Source: Desulfarculales bacterium UBA702
GTDB lineage: Bacteria > Desulfobacterota > Syntrophobacteria > Syntrophobacterales > Syntrophobacteraceae
Length of the DNA stretch: 64,000 bases
Direction of reading: 5' to 3'
Assembly (NCBI GenBank): GCA_002298165.1
Contig: DBMI01000097.1
Coordinates: 18,023-82,022 of the forward strand
The position numbers were made by a program, and so were the translations under genes. Positions 35,548-43,381 of this stretch are shown here, in pieces (positions within the stretch are counted from its first letter, which is position 1; each line of letters opens with the position of its first letter). The notes below the pieces were generated by a model that searched no databases, was not told the DNA's origin, and saw only the letters and a program-made list of their open reading frames with translations.

Positions 35548-36618
35548 ATGAAAAAACAGCATCTAATCCCCATCCTTTTGTTTGTCCTGGTAATATGGCT
35601 TCCTGCCTTCCAGATGAATCTGGGCTTATACAAGGAATTCGATGATACGGAAAAGCGCGAACTGGCACCACTTCCGAAATTCGATTCAGGACGCATCCCT
35701 CTGCTGGCCAGGGAAATCGATGCCTACGTAGAGGACCACTTTGGTTTTCGCCCCGATCTAATTCGCTGGAACAGCTATCTTCGCGTGAACCTGCTCCGTG
35801 CGTCTCCCATCAAGAGTGTGATACTCGGCAAAGGAAGATGGCTCTTTTACTGCTCCGAAGCACTTGGCGACGGCAACACCATGAATGATTATATGGGCAT
35901 GATGCCACTCCGGGAAGGCGAGTTGAAAGTTCTCAAGATCCGCCTCGAGGAAAACCGGCGAAGGTTTTCCGAAAAAGGTATCCCTTATATCCTGGTAATA
36001 ACGCCAAACAAGAATACCGTCTACGGTGAATACCTGCCCGAGAGGATTGAGAACTGCAAATCGAGGACTCGCCTCGATCAGTTCATGGAGTACATGGCTG
36101 CAAACTCTGATCTCCGGATATTGGATCTTCGAGGACCTCTTTGGGAGGCAAAATCGGTTCACCCCGTTTATTGGGAGACCGACTCTCATTGGAACAGCTT
36201 TGGTGCGTATGTGGGGTACAGGAGGATATTCGAAGAATTTACGCGGCATTTCCCGGGTAGTGCCCCCGTGGAAATCTCTGGAGATATCTCGGTCAAGCCG
36301 AGGCCGCGCGGAGGGGATCTCGCTCAGATGCTGTTTCTTACCGATTTGCTCTCGGAGGGCAATAACACCTCATTCGAACTTCGGCCTTCGTCAGTTCCGC
36401 GGCTTGGAAAACTTCTCTTTCGCCACGATTCATTCGGAGACGGTCTCTACCCCTTTCTCACGCAGAGTTTCGAAAGAATAAAAGGTGTTGCGCCGTTCGC
36501 CCCCTTCCGGTTCGATGAGATATTCTCGGATCCGCCAGACGTGGTCCTGCATCTTTTTACCGAAAGATACATCACTCAGGCAATTCACGACGACTTCAAT
36601 TACCAGGAAGATAAATGA
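35548..36618 (+). CDS. AlgJ/AlgX-like periplasmic acetyltransferase
   Basis: About 356 residues (a GTG two codons upstream is an alternative start). One N-terminal signal-anchor is followed by an SGNH-hydrolase-like domain: KGRWLFYCSE, ITPNKNTVYGEYLP and the catalytic triad segment ETDSHWNSFGAYVGY, then RHDSFGDGLYPFL where the nucleophile Ser would sit. It would transfer acetyl from the MBOAT partner to a polymer in the periplasm. Together with the preceding gene it forms a two-gene acetylation module. Confidence 0.87.
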   Translation: MKKQHLIPILLFVLVIWLPAFQMNLGLYKEFDDTEKRELAPLPKFDSGRIPLLAREIDAYVEDHFGFRPDLIRWNSYLRVNLLRASPIKSVILGKGRWLFYCSEALGDGNTMNDYMGMMPLREGELKVLKIRLEENRRRFSEKGIPYILVITPNKNTVYGEYLPERIENCKSRTRLDQFMEYMAANSDLRILDLRGPLWEAKSVHPVYWETDSHWNSFGAYVGYRRIFEEFTRHFPGSAPVEISGDISVKPRPRGGDLAQMLFLTDLLSEGNNTSFELRPSSVPRLGKLLFRHDSFGDGLYPFLTQSFERIKGVAPFAPFRFDEIFSDPPDVVLHLFTERYITQAIHDDFNYQEDK

Positions 36619-36655
36619 GCGGGATAACAGGGCCTCCCCATGACTCACCTATCTG

Positions 36656-37036
36656 CTAATAAAACTTTATAGGATGACTCTTGGGCCTGTCGAGGGGCTT
36701 GGGCTTTTCACTTCCCTGTTTTACCCACATCGTGCCGCTCTGGTCTTCGAATTTAAGGTCCTTGAACTTTCCCGATGCCGCGCCCCCATCATTAAGTATG
36801 AGTTTCAAGCTCTCACCAGAGATCGTGTACTTGCCGTTCATTTCGATGAATGGATTCTCAATGTCAGGCGGATTTTTCCTCTGCTTGAGAACAAAAGTTC
36901 CGTCGGGGTAGAGCGTAAAGTACTCCTTGGGGTCTCCTTTGTTGAGATAAGTGCCGTGAACCGATTGATCCTCGGCGGAAACGCACAACCCGGTCATGGC
37001 AAAGAGCAAAAATAGGGCAAATACAGCGGTTTTCAT
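36656..37036 (-). CDS. Small secreted protein, 126 residues
   Basis: A clear signal peptide (residues 1-20, ending CVSA) precedes a ~100-residue beta-rich domain: GDPKEYFTLYPDGTFVLKQ, then MNGKYTISGESLKLIL. The alternating strands suggest a small barrel or lipocalin-like sheet, periplasmic or secreted. No family assigned. Converges with the AlgJ-like gene 37 nt away. Confidence 0.7.
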   Translation of the reverse strand: MKTAVFALFLLFAMTGLCVSAEDQSVHGTYLNKGDPKEYFTLYPDGTFVLKQRKNPPDIENPFIEMNGKYTISGESLKLILNDGGAASGKFKDLKFEDQSGTMWVKQGSEKPKPLDRPKSHPIKFY

Positions 37037-37140
37037 TGAAATTCTTCTCCATGGGAAAGTTTTGGCAACAAATGAAGCCTACATTCGGCAAACAGCTGAT
37101 GTCAACAGATTTCAGATCGTACGGAAAAGGGACGTAGCGA

Positions 37141-37503
37141 TCAAAGTTGGGTGGGTGTGACAGTATCTGACGGGTGGGTGGTCCGAACGGGGCCGGTCTT
37201 TAGGGCGAGATTGAACAGGCCTAGTATGAAGAGTTCCTGCAGTTCGACCGCCGACTGGCTCCAGATCCTTGCATACGAAATCCATAGATTTGCGGGTGTA
37301 TGCATCCCGTATCCCGAAAAGAAACGGGAAAAATAGTCGAATCCGCTCAAATGGGAGGTGGCCAGATCGGCCAGGTCAAGAACCGCATCCCTGGCGCTGC
37401 AGCATCGACACAGGTTTTCGGCCAAAGTACCACAGGTAAACAGCGCCCCGCTACGGACAAGGCCAGCTGCAATCCGCTTCGATGTCTTAGTATCCACGGT
37501 CAA
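37141..37503 (-). CDS. Hypothetical protein, 120 residues, in the polyester-like locus
   Basis: It directly follows the phasin-like gene (22-nt gap, same strand; GGAGTGTTTCC-like site before the ATG). The protein has an N-terminal polar stretch, four Cys near 24-36 (TCGTLAENLCRCCS) and a helical region with DLADLATSHLSGFDYF. The C-terminus is Thr-rich. No family recognised. Its placement suggests a granule-associated accessory role, an inference from context. Confidence 0.5.
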   Translation of the reverse strand: MTVDTKTSKRIAAGLVRSGALFTCGTLAENLCRCCSARDAVLDLADLATSHLSGFDYFSRFFSGYGMHTPANLWISYARIWSQSAVELQELFILGLFNLALKTGPVRTTHPSDTVTPTQL

Positions 37504-37525
37504 GGAAACACTCCTCTAAATGAGG

Positions 37526-37777
37526 TCAGCAGGAAGATTCGAATTTTTCGAAACTCTGGTCGACTATTTTTTTGAAATCATCGCGCCCCTGCTTTAATGT
37601 TTTAACCACTTCATCAATGGCTTTCCTTCCATCCTCGGGGAGCCATGCGGCACCCTGGAGAGCCGAGGAGAAGAATTTCTCCATCTGGTCCTGAAAGGTG
37701 GCCATAGTGTTAAATGTATTCTCAAACGCCATCTTATTGAACCCTAAAAGCTGCCTGCAAAAGGGTATCTGTTCCAT
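37526..37777 (-). CDS. Phasin-like small protein A
   Basis: The ATG at 37777 has AAGGAG upstream (83 residues). The whole protein is predicted amphipathic helix, with MEQIPFCRQLLGF, TFNTMATFQDQ, AAWLPEDGRKAID and KKIVDQSFEKFE. The layout matches phasin-type proteins that coat polyhydroxyalkanoate granules, and it is a recognisable paralogue of the protein encoded at 39474-39758. It heads a leftward unit with the 120-residue gene. Confidence 0.65.
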   Translation of the reverse strand: MEQIPFCRQLLGFNKMAFENTFNTMATFQDQMEKFFSSALQGAAWLPEDGRKAIDEVVKTLKQGRDDFKKIVDQSFEKFESSC

Positions 37778-38714
37778 AGCCGCTCCTTCAAAGCCTTCAG
37801 CCGAGGTTGTCAAATTCAATCACAACAACAGTTCGGCAGGCGTTCATTTGAATTGGTGGAGTCCCGGAGGCAATCGTTAAAATAAATGCTTGGCTCGGCG
37901 TTTCGGATGAAATTCCTAAACACCTCTTGCCCGCTCAAATTTCCTCCATAGATGGGGTCACTCCCAGGTAACAGGATTATAAAGTAGGGGTTTGGCGGTG
38001 ATTGTCAAGCAATTTATTGTGCGGCGCAGCATCCTTCGTGGGGAATGGGCTGCCGTCTTAATATTCAAATATAAGTAAATATTACAGTGACTAACGATGT
38101 AGGAAAGATTGGGTGTATGAAGATGGTGGAAAAATAATTGTGCTGTGCAGAAGATTTTTGACTCTTTTTTCAAAGAGCCTATCGCCCGCATGAAGAAATC
38201 CGAAAAGTCGTGATCAATGTTCTTTTCTCCCCGAAAAAATTTTTTGGTATTCGGAAAATCGCCTTTCGTTGACAGGATTTAGGCCTGCCGGATACCTTAA
38301 AAACAGTAGGTCATGGATTGCATACCGAGTGTTTTACAATGCGAAATACAGTCCTCGACCCATTGCATGCCTGCATCGTTGCTCCTAAAATGGCGGCATC
38401 AAAACGAGAGATTTCTGTTTACCAGACTAGTGTTTCAGAACTGCTCCGTATTCAAAGATGCTTTTGCCAAATCCTTTTTTCGTAGTCGTTAATCCCTGTG
38501 AGTTCCGGGGGCGATTTGCCGCAAGAAACAAGCTCGCTCAGTTGGTAAGGAGGCCCTCTCTATGCGTCCACACCTCCTGACCAGGGCTGCACAAAGCATG
38601 AAATCGGGGCGAATTTCTTGCCGCTAAGCCCGGTGTGACTTTCACCATTTTTTTTGGCGACTCGTGTAGAAATGCTGCCAGCGGAAATTGCCGTTACAAT
38701 CAAAGGAGAGTGCC
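37778..38714. other. Large divergent intergenic region of the polyester-like locus
   Basis: A 937-nt gap between the phasin-like gene (leftward) and the acyl carrier gene (rightward). It has no credible ORF. It contains A/T-rich tracts near 38080-38250 and a TTGACA at 38269-38274, but only a poor -10 (TACCTT) 18 nt later. It is long enough to hold a regulated bidirectional promoter or a small RNA, but I could not recognise either. Confidence 0.45.
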
Positions 38715-38948
38715 ATGCAGGAGATTCTCGTCAAAATTCAGGACATTATTCCGGATCTCTTCCCAGCGGCCATTGGATTCTCCATAGCTCCGGACACACT
38801 TTTGAACGAAATTCCGGAATGGGATTCGATGTCTTCGGTCAACTTCAAGATTTTCCTCGAAGAAACCTTCGGTGTCAGGATTCCCGACGATTTACTGGAG
38901 GGAGAATCATCGCTGGCCGATATTATAAAATTCATAAGAACTGACTAA
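38715..38948 (+). CDS. Dedicated acyl carrier protein
   Basis: A 77-residue ACP with AAAGGAG before the ATG. The phosphopantetheine Ser is Ser38 in EWDSMSSV; the Trp-Asp-Ser-Met context is typical of specialised carriers, whereas housekeeping ACP has Asp-Ser-Leu. Helix 3 (ETFGVRIPDDLLEG) and the short C-terminal helix are present. Its TAA stop overlaps the next ATG (TAATG), so translation is coupled. It would carry an acyl chain for the locus, perhaps to the PhaC-like enzyme. Confidence 0.88.
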   Translation: MQEILVKIQDIIPDLFPAAIGFSIAPDTLLNEIPEWDSMSSVNFKIFLEETFGVRIPDDLLEGESSLADIIKFIRTD

Positions 38949-39397
38949 TGAATCCAGTGACTATGCCAATGGACGCCTTTGGGCTCGCTCCCTTCATGAA
39001 GATTCATGAAGCGTGGCCGAAAAACGGGACCGAACTGGCAGACAGCTTCTCAAAATTGGCGGCTGAACTGCAGACGGCAGTGGTCGGCGAACTTTGCACT
39101 CTTGTAGAAAGCAAGTTTGTCGCCGGGCAGAAGCACCCCCAAGAATTCCTTGATGGTCTGGTTAAAAGTTATTCAAAGATCCTTCAAGAGGTGCATGCCG
39201 CATTCGGGTGCTGGCTAAAAGAAAATGTCAGAGGTGCCCCTGGAGAATGCAAAAAGGAGGACCTGTTTTCGTGCTTCCCGGTTAGTAAGTTCCTGAGTAC
39301 CTTTTCGCTATGCAACTTCTTCTGGGCAGATTCGACTTTTATCCAGAAAATCATATCAGTGGATGGGGAGAGCGCGTCGAAGGACTTCGAGAGATAG
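38948..39397 (+). CDS. Hypothetical 149-residue helical protein coupled to the ACP
   Basis: It starts in the TAATG overlap with the ACP gene, the tightest coupling in the window. It is largely helical, with KLAAELQTAVVGELCTL and KSYSKILQEVHAAFGCW, and has a Cys- and Phe-rich C-terminal part (CFPVSKFLSTFSLCNFFW). It looks like a granule-binding or synthase-helper protein (compare PhaE/PhaM-type helical partners), but no homology was demonstrated. Followed 76 nt later by the second phasin-like gene. Confidence 0.65.
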   Translation: MNPVTMPMDAFGLAPFMKIHEAWPKNGTELADSFSKLAAELQTAVVGELCTLVESKFVAGQKHPQEFLDGLVKSYSKILQEVHAAFGCWLKENVRGAPGECKKEDLFSCFPVSKFLSTFSLCNFFWADSTFIQKIISVDGESASKDFER

Positions 39398-39473
39398 CTC
39401 AATGAGGTTCTGCTCGGCAATTGCACGGTAAAGATCACTGATACCGCGACATCCAGGATGGGAGAAAATACTA

Positions 39474-39758
39474 ATGGAACAGATTAGAATGGTGAGGCGG
39501 ATGCTTGATTTGCAAAGGGTAAGCTGTGGCTCGACAATTAACAACATGATCCTGTTCTGGGACCAGACATGCCATCTCATGAACGGATTATTGGACCAGG
39601 CCGGATGGCTTCCCCAGGAAAGCAGGAAAGTCCTTCGGGACTGGGCTGCCAGCAATAAGAGGGGATGCGAGACTATGAAGGCATCGATCGATAATGGGTT
39701 CTGTCTGCTGGAGAAATCTTTGATTTTTCCAGCAAACCGGGAAAAGCAGACCTCCTGA
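39474..39758 (+). CDS. Phasin-like small protein B
   Basis: A 94-residue helical protein beginning MEQIRMVRRMLD. It aligns by eye with the 83-residue protein at 37526-37777: MEQI at the start, T-(F/I)-N-x-M, F-x-DQ, A-x-WLP-(E/Q)-x-x-RK, a (K/R)-x-G-x-(D/E) segment and D-x-x-F-x-x-x-E near the end, without gaps over about 75 positions. It is more Cys-rich than its paralogue. Probably a granule-surface protein, by inference. Confidence 0.65.
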   Translation: MEQIRMVRRMLDLQRVSCGSTINNMILFWDQTCHLMNGLLDQAGWLPQESRKVLRDWAASNKRGCETMKASIDNGFCLLEKSLIFPANREKQTS

Positions 39759-40335
39759 ATCTTTCCGGCATACCGCGGTATGGAAAGATTTATAGTTTAA
39801 TGCGGGCTCGGGTCCATGTTCGCCGATTCGCAAGTTTTTTGGATCGGATTTGGCTATGGCCTAGAATAGCCCTGTTCACTAGCCGATCTGTTTTGATTCT
39901 CGTGATCGGGTGTGACCCACGTGGTGATCTCTGGCTTCTTACGCCTTGCTCTACTCTGATAGTTTGCTTCCCACCGGATGAATCTTAGATTTATTCACCT
40001 GTCGCTCAAAAATCAGTGGATTGGTCGGATTTTGTTCGCTGAGTCGAGAACAGGACATTTTCTTTAAAATTCGTCAGCTTATCGAAGTGGGTGAGATGGC
40101 CTGCTTAATCGGACCGCTTCGACCTTCCACACCCTCCATAAAGGGCACGGATATTGCTTCCCTTTTCTTTCGTGTGCAATCAAATATTCTTAATCACCAA
40201 TCTCCTGAGAGCCGAATGCTTCAAAGAGAACAAAGCGTTCTGTGGGTTATCAATGAGCCTCTCAATGGAGAAGCATTATTGACAGATTTTTGTCATTGAC
40301 GGGTATTCAGTTAGGCAAATAATCAAGGGGTCATC
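39759..40335. other. Intergenic region before the PhaC-like gene
   Basis: 577 nt with only unconvincing open frames (the best, 40021-40299, lacks a ribosome site and protein-like composition). It presumably carries a separate promoter for the PhaC-like gene. A TTGTCA/TTGACG doublet lies near 40290-40300 without a matched -10 box. Confidence 0.4.
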
Positions 40336-42069
40336 ATGGACAAATCTTACAACCCGTATTCTAAGATGTTTGAGGCGGCTGCTTCATTCATGAATACTTC
40401 ATTCAGGACTTTTCCCAAAATGACCGAGGCGGCCATCGTTCAGTCCAAAAACCTGCAGAAGTACTGGATGGGTGCTTTACGATACACCAGCGCATTCATG
40501 GCGCCATCATACAGCGCGCTTAATGCATTCATTTCATCTGAAAGCTGCAAGCTCGCTCAAAACTCCCCTGCAGTGAACATGAAGGACTATGGCGACCTTT
40601 GCACTTTCAATGCAATGCTTGCCAACACAAGTCTCTCAAATACTTTTTCGGCAATGAACTCGTTTTGCTGCAGGCAAATGAGCGAGGGCTTCTCGGCCTG
40701 GCTCAACACCATTTCGGGTAACGGCGGGGAAAGCATCGGCGAGTTTTCCGATCGGCAGGAGCAACTTTTCAAAGTTGCAATCGAAGAATTCCCCAAAGCT
40801 ATCAGGGATATCAAATCCGAATATGGATTTCACTTTGACAGGAACATGTATATCAAAGCTGCCGAAACCGAGCGATTTGAACTTTACCAGGTACTTCCCA
40901 CGGGAAATCGGCAGATGCCGGAAAAAAATGCCAAGCCCATTATGATTATCCCCCCTTATGTTCTTGGCGCCAACATTTTGGCATTCCTGCCGGGGGAGGA
41001 CAGGAGCTATGTCCACTGTTTCGCCAACCAGGGGATACCAACCTACATCCGCATCGTCAAAGACATCGATACGGAACCTGCCGTTCAATTAATGACGGGT
41101 GAAGACGACGCCACGGATATCGCCTATTTCTGCAAGGAAATTATGTCCAGGCATGAGGGGAGAAAAGTTACTCTCAACGGCTTTTGTCAGGGCGGCTATC
41201 ATTCCCTTGCCGCAATTCTTTCAGGGGTTGTCGATGGTTTGGTGGATGCGCTGATAACATGCGCCACTCCAGTTGACGGCAGCCGCAGCAAATCCCTTAA
41301 AGAGTACATGATGAGTCTGCCGTCGAGGTTCAGGGACATCAGTTTTTCGATGAAGACCCTTCCCAATGGGAACAAGGTGGTGGATGGCAGGATTCTGGCG
41401 TGGGTGTATAAGCTGCGAAAAATCGGAACCGAATCTCCAATTCCCACATTTCATCGCGACCTTGAAATGTTCCAGGGACAGCGCGGAGTGATGCGCATCA
41501 ATAAAACCGCCGCCGCGATAAACCACTGGATAATGTTCGATCAGAAGGATCTGCCGATAGGCATTACGAGGATGAGTTTTGAATCCTATATTAAGCCGAT
41601 CGATAGCGAGGGCAATTTGCCCGTGACCCTTTTCGGAAAGAAATTGAATTTGAAGTATCTGCGGGAAAAGGGGATTCCCTGGCAAATTTGCATTGCTGAT
41701 AGTGATGACCTGGTTGACAAGGAAGCCTCGTGCGTCGCTCTTAACTACATCGATGCCGAGGTCTGCGTTTTCCCAAAGGGTCATGCTTCCCTTGCAACCT
41801 CTTGGTCGGTTCCTACATCACAGTGCGCCCTGCACCTTCGCTTCTGCACGCCAGGGGCGACCCCGCCACCGGAGGGAGAGAAGATTTACAGAGGGCCGGT
41901 TTGCTTTCAACTCGACCTGCAGGAAAAAGGGGATGATATCGAGAATATCCCTGAGATAATGGTCGAAATAGTGCCTGCGGTTGCCGCGAGCGAACAGGGC
42001 GGAAAAGAACTCGGAGCTGAACCGGCAAAACGGCGCAAAAAGAGTGCACCCGCCGGAAAACCGCACTGA
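40336..42069 (+). CDS. PhaC-like polyhydroxyalkanoate synthase-family protein
   Basis: A 577-residue protein with AAGGGG before the ATG. The N-terminal ~190 residues are helical, Met/Ser/Asn-rich and resemble phasin or PhaC N-domains. The alpha/beta-hydrolase core has the synthase-type nucleophile elbow NGFCQGGY (Cys284, where lipases have Ser), an Asp in ADSDDLVD (about 457) and His483 in FPKGHAS. PHA synthases use this Cys-Asp-His triad to polymerise hydroxyacyl-CoA. The C-terminus carries a ~45-residue basic Lys/Ala/Pro tail not usual for PhaC. It ends the locus and is followed by a strong terminator. The monomer, and whether CoA or ACP carries it, are unknown. Confidence 0.8.
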   Translation: MDKSYNPYSKMFEAAASFMNTSFRTFPKMTEAAIVQSKNLQKYWMGALRYTSAFMAPSYSALNAFISSESCKLAQNSPAVNMKDYGDLCTFNAMLANTSLSNTFSAMNSFCCRQMSEGFSAWLNTISGNGGESIGEFSDRQEQLFKVAIEEFPKAIRDIKSEYGFHFDRNMYIKAAETERFELYQVLPTGNRQMPEKNAKPIMIIPPYVLGANILAFLPGEDRSYVHCFANQGIPTYIRIVKDIDTEPAVQLMTGEDDATDIAYFCKEIMSRHEGRKVTLNGFCQGGYHSLAAILSGVVDGLVDALITCATPVDGSRSKSLKEYMMSLPSRFRDISFSMKTLPNGNKVVDGRILAWVYKLRKIGTESPIPTFHRDLEMFQGQRGVMRINKTAAAINHWIMFDQKDLPIGITRMSFESYIKPIDSEGNLPVTLFGKKLNLKYLREKGIPWQICIADSDDLVDKEASCVALNYIDAEVCVFPKGHASLATSWSVPTSQCALHLRFCTPGATPPPEGEKIYRGPVCFQLDLQEKGDDIENIPEIMVEIVPAVAASEQGGKELGAEPAKRRKKSAPAGKPH

Positions 42070-42175
42070 AGATATACTTTGCTTTGCGCTGACAACGGGA
42101 AGGCCGCAACGGCATTCCTGGTGAAAGCCGGTGTGATTTCCCGTCAGCGCAATAGCGGCTCTCAAGATTGATTTG

Positions 42176-42217
42176 GACAAAAAGACGGCAGGCCATTGCA
42201 GCCTGCCGTCTTTTTTG
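42176..42217 (+). terminator. Strong Rho-independent terminator
   Basis: AAAAAGACGGCAGGC (42179-42193) pairs with GCCTGCCGTCTTTTT around a 7-nt loop and runs into six T. It ends the PhaC-like unit. The A-tract would also allow termination in the reverse direction. Confidence 0.88.
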
Positions 42218-42315
42218 GTCTGCGGTTCCGCTCCAATTAAGAACCCCCGCAATCTCGGTGGACTATCAAGCCCGGGGGTGTTAGCCATGGCCTTAAAAGC
42301 AGATCTCTTATTATT

Positions 42316-42684
42316 TCAGGCCGATTGACGAAGCTTATTGGGGTTGAGTCTGGACAGGGCCCAGTGCGGTACCTGGTCTTGCCCTATGGGGGTCAGTTTG
42401 GCCCAGTAATGATCCGGCTCACTCAACCGCACGAAGCTTGCCTTATCATCTTCCAAAACAGCAAAATAGGTGATTCTTGCTCCCCTGGTCCTCTCGCGGC
42501 CAAGCTCCACGAGATCCCCTTTCTTAGGGGTAAGGCAGCGCACCGATTCGCATGGTGTCAGGCACGTTCCCGCAAAATCACATTCGCCGCAAGGACCATG
42601 TACCGCCAAAATCCTGGTGTCAAACATATCGATGTCGGGATTGTTCAGTTCATATCCGCAAATGCCGTTTTCAGTTACTTCCAT
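42316..42684 (-). CDS. Cys-rich hypothetical protein, 122 residues
   Basis: The ATG at 42684 has AAAGGA six bases upstream. A longer frame reaching 42975 lacks such a site. A five-cysteine cluster, Cys32, 35, 41, 45 and 50 (HGPCGECDFAGTC, then PCESVRC), could bind an Fe-S centre or zinc. The C-terminal half (about 55-122) is a small beta domain with KKGDLVELGRERTRGARITYF, somewhat PilZ- or PAS-like in tone but not assignable. Confidence 0.65.
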   Translation of the reverse strand: MEVTENGICGYELNNPDIDMFDTRILAVHGPCGECDFAGTCLTPCESVRCLTPKKGDLVELGRERTRGARITYFAVLEDDKASFVRLSEPDHYWAKLTPIGQDQVPHWALSRLNPNKLRQSA

Positions 42685-43080
42685 ACGTTGTCCTTTCCAA
42701 TTTAGAATCCATTGGAATAAAGGAGGCCGGGCCGTAGCACCGGTTGTCCCGCACGTAGGCAATACATCAAAGATTAGATTATCCGGACTGCTGATCTCTC
42801 CTGTCTTCTTGCCCGGCTGGGCGATCGGGACAGTAATGCGCAGTTTCAAGGCGCTTCGGTTTTCTTGATGACCGACCATGTCCCAGTAGGTAATTTTGAC
42901 TTTTAGACTACTCCTTGGTAATGAGAATACCCGATTGAAGTAAAATGAAAATACTGCAAAGACCCCATTCATCATGGGAAAATACAGTACGCGCCCGTGC
43001 TATTATCAAAGTGAGAAGCCAGTGCGTCCGGCACGGAGGGCAAAATAACGAGAGCGGCAAACGGAGTCGATTTTGGCGGC
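42685..43080. other. Intergenic region upstream of the Cys-rich gene
   Basis: About 400 nt between two leftward units (Cys-rich gene and tRNA-His). No feature beyond weak open frames was recognised. Confidence 0.35.
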
Positions 43081-43089
43081 CAGATCGGT

Positions 43090-43131
43090 AAAGAAAAGGC
43101 CGATCCGAATATTGCGCGGATCGGCCTTTAA
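43090..43131 (-). terminator. Terminator of the tRNA-His gene
   Basis: A 13-bp perfect stem (AAAGGCCGATCCG at 43095-43107 with CGGATCGGCCTTT at 43117-43129) around a 9-nt loop. On the minus strand it is followed by TTCTTT. It lies 18 nt downstream of the tRNA. Confidence 0.88.
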
Positions 43132-43146
43132 TGTTTGTCTCGAAAG

Positions 43147-43221
43147 GGTGAGTGACCGGACTTGAACCGGCAGCCTCTGGGGCCACAACCCAGTGCTCTA
43201 ACCAATTGAGCTACACCCACC
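43147..43221 (-). tRNA. tRNA-His (GTG anticodon)
   Basis: The minus strand folds as a cloverleaf: acceptor GTGGGTG/CACTCAC, D-arm with AGCTCAATTGGTTAGAGC, anticodon loop TTGTGGC (GTG, His) and T-arm with GGTTCAAGTCC. An extra G at position -1 (complement of 43221) is present, the identity mark of tRNA-His. The 3' CCA is not encoded (CTT follows). Confidence 0.95.
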
Positions 43222-43381
43222 ATAAAACAAACTGGACTTCGCCATTTACCACTCCAGGGGCTAAAAATCAAGGAGTAAGTCCCATAGTCGTAATCGGCAG
43301 AGCCTGGACCTGATGCTTGCGTCGACAGTGGCATTGGTATACATTTCCCATCGAATTAATTACCAAGGAAAGGAGGCCGGC

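Noticed and set aside
38269..38298. TTGACA with TACCTT as a promoter of the ACP unit
   Set aside because: The -10 is too weak and it lies ~420 nt from the ATG. Mentioned only as a note.
40021..40299. 92-codon frame before the PhaC-like gene
   Set aside because: No ribosome site and no protein-like pattern. Kept as non-coding.
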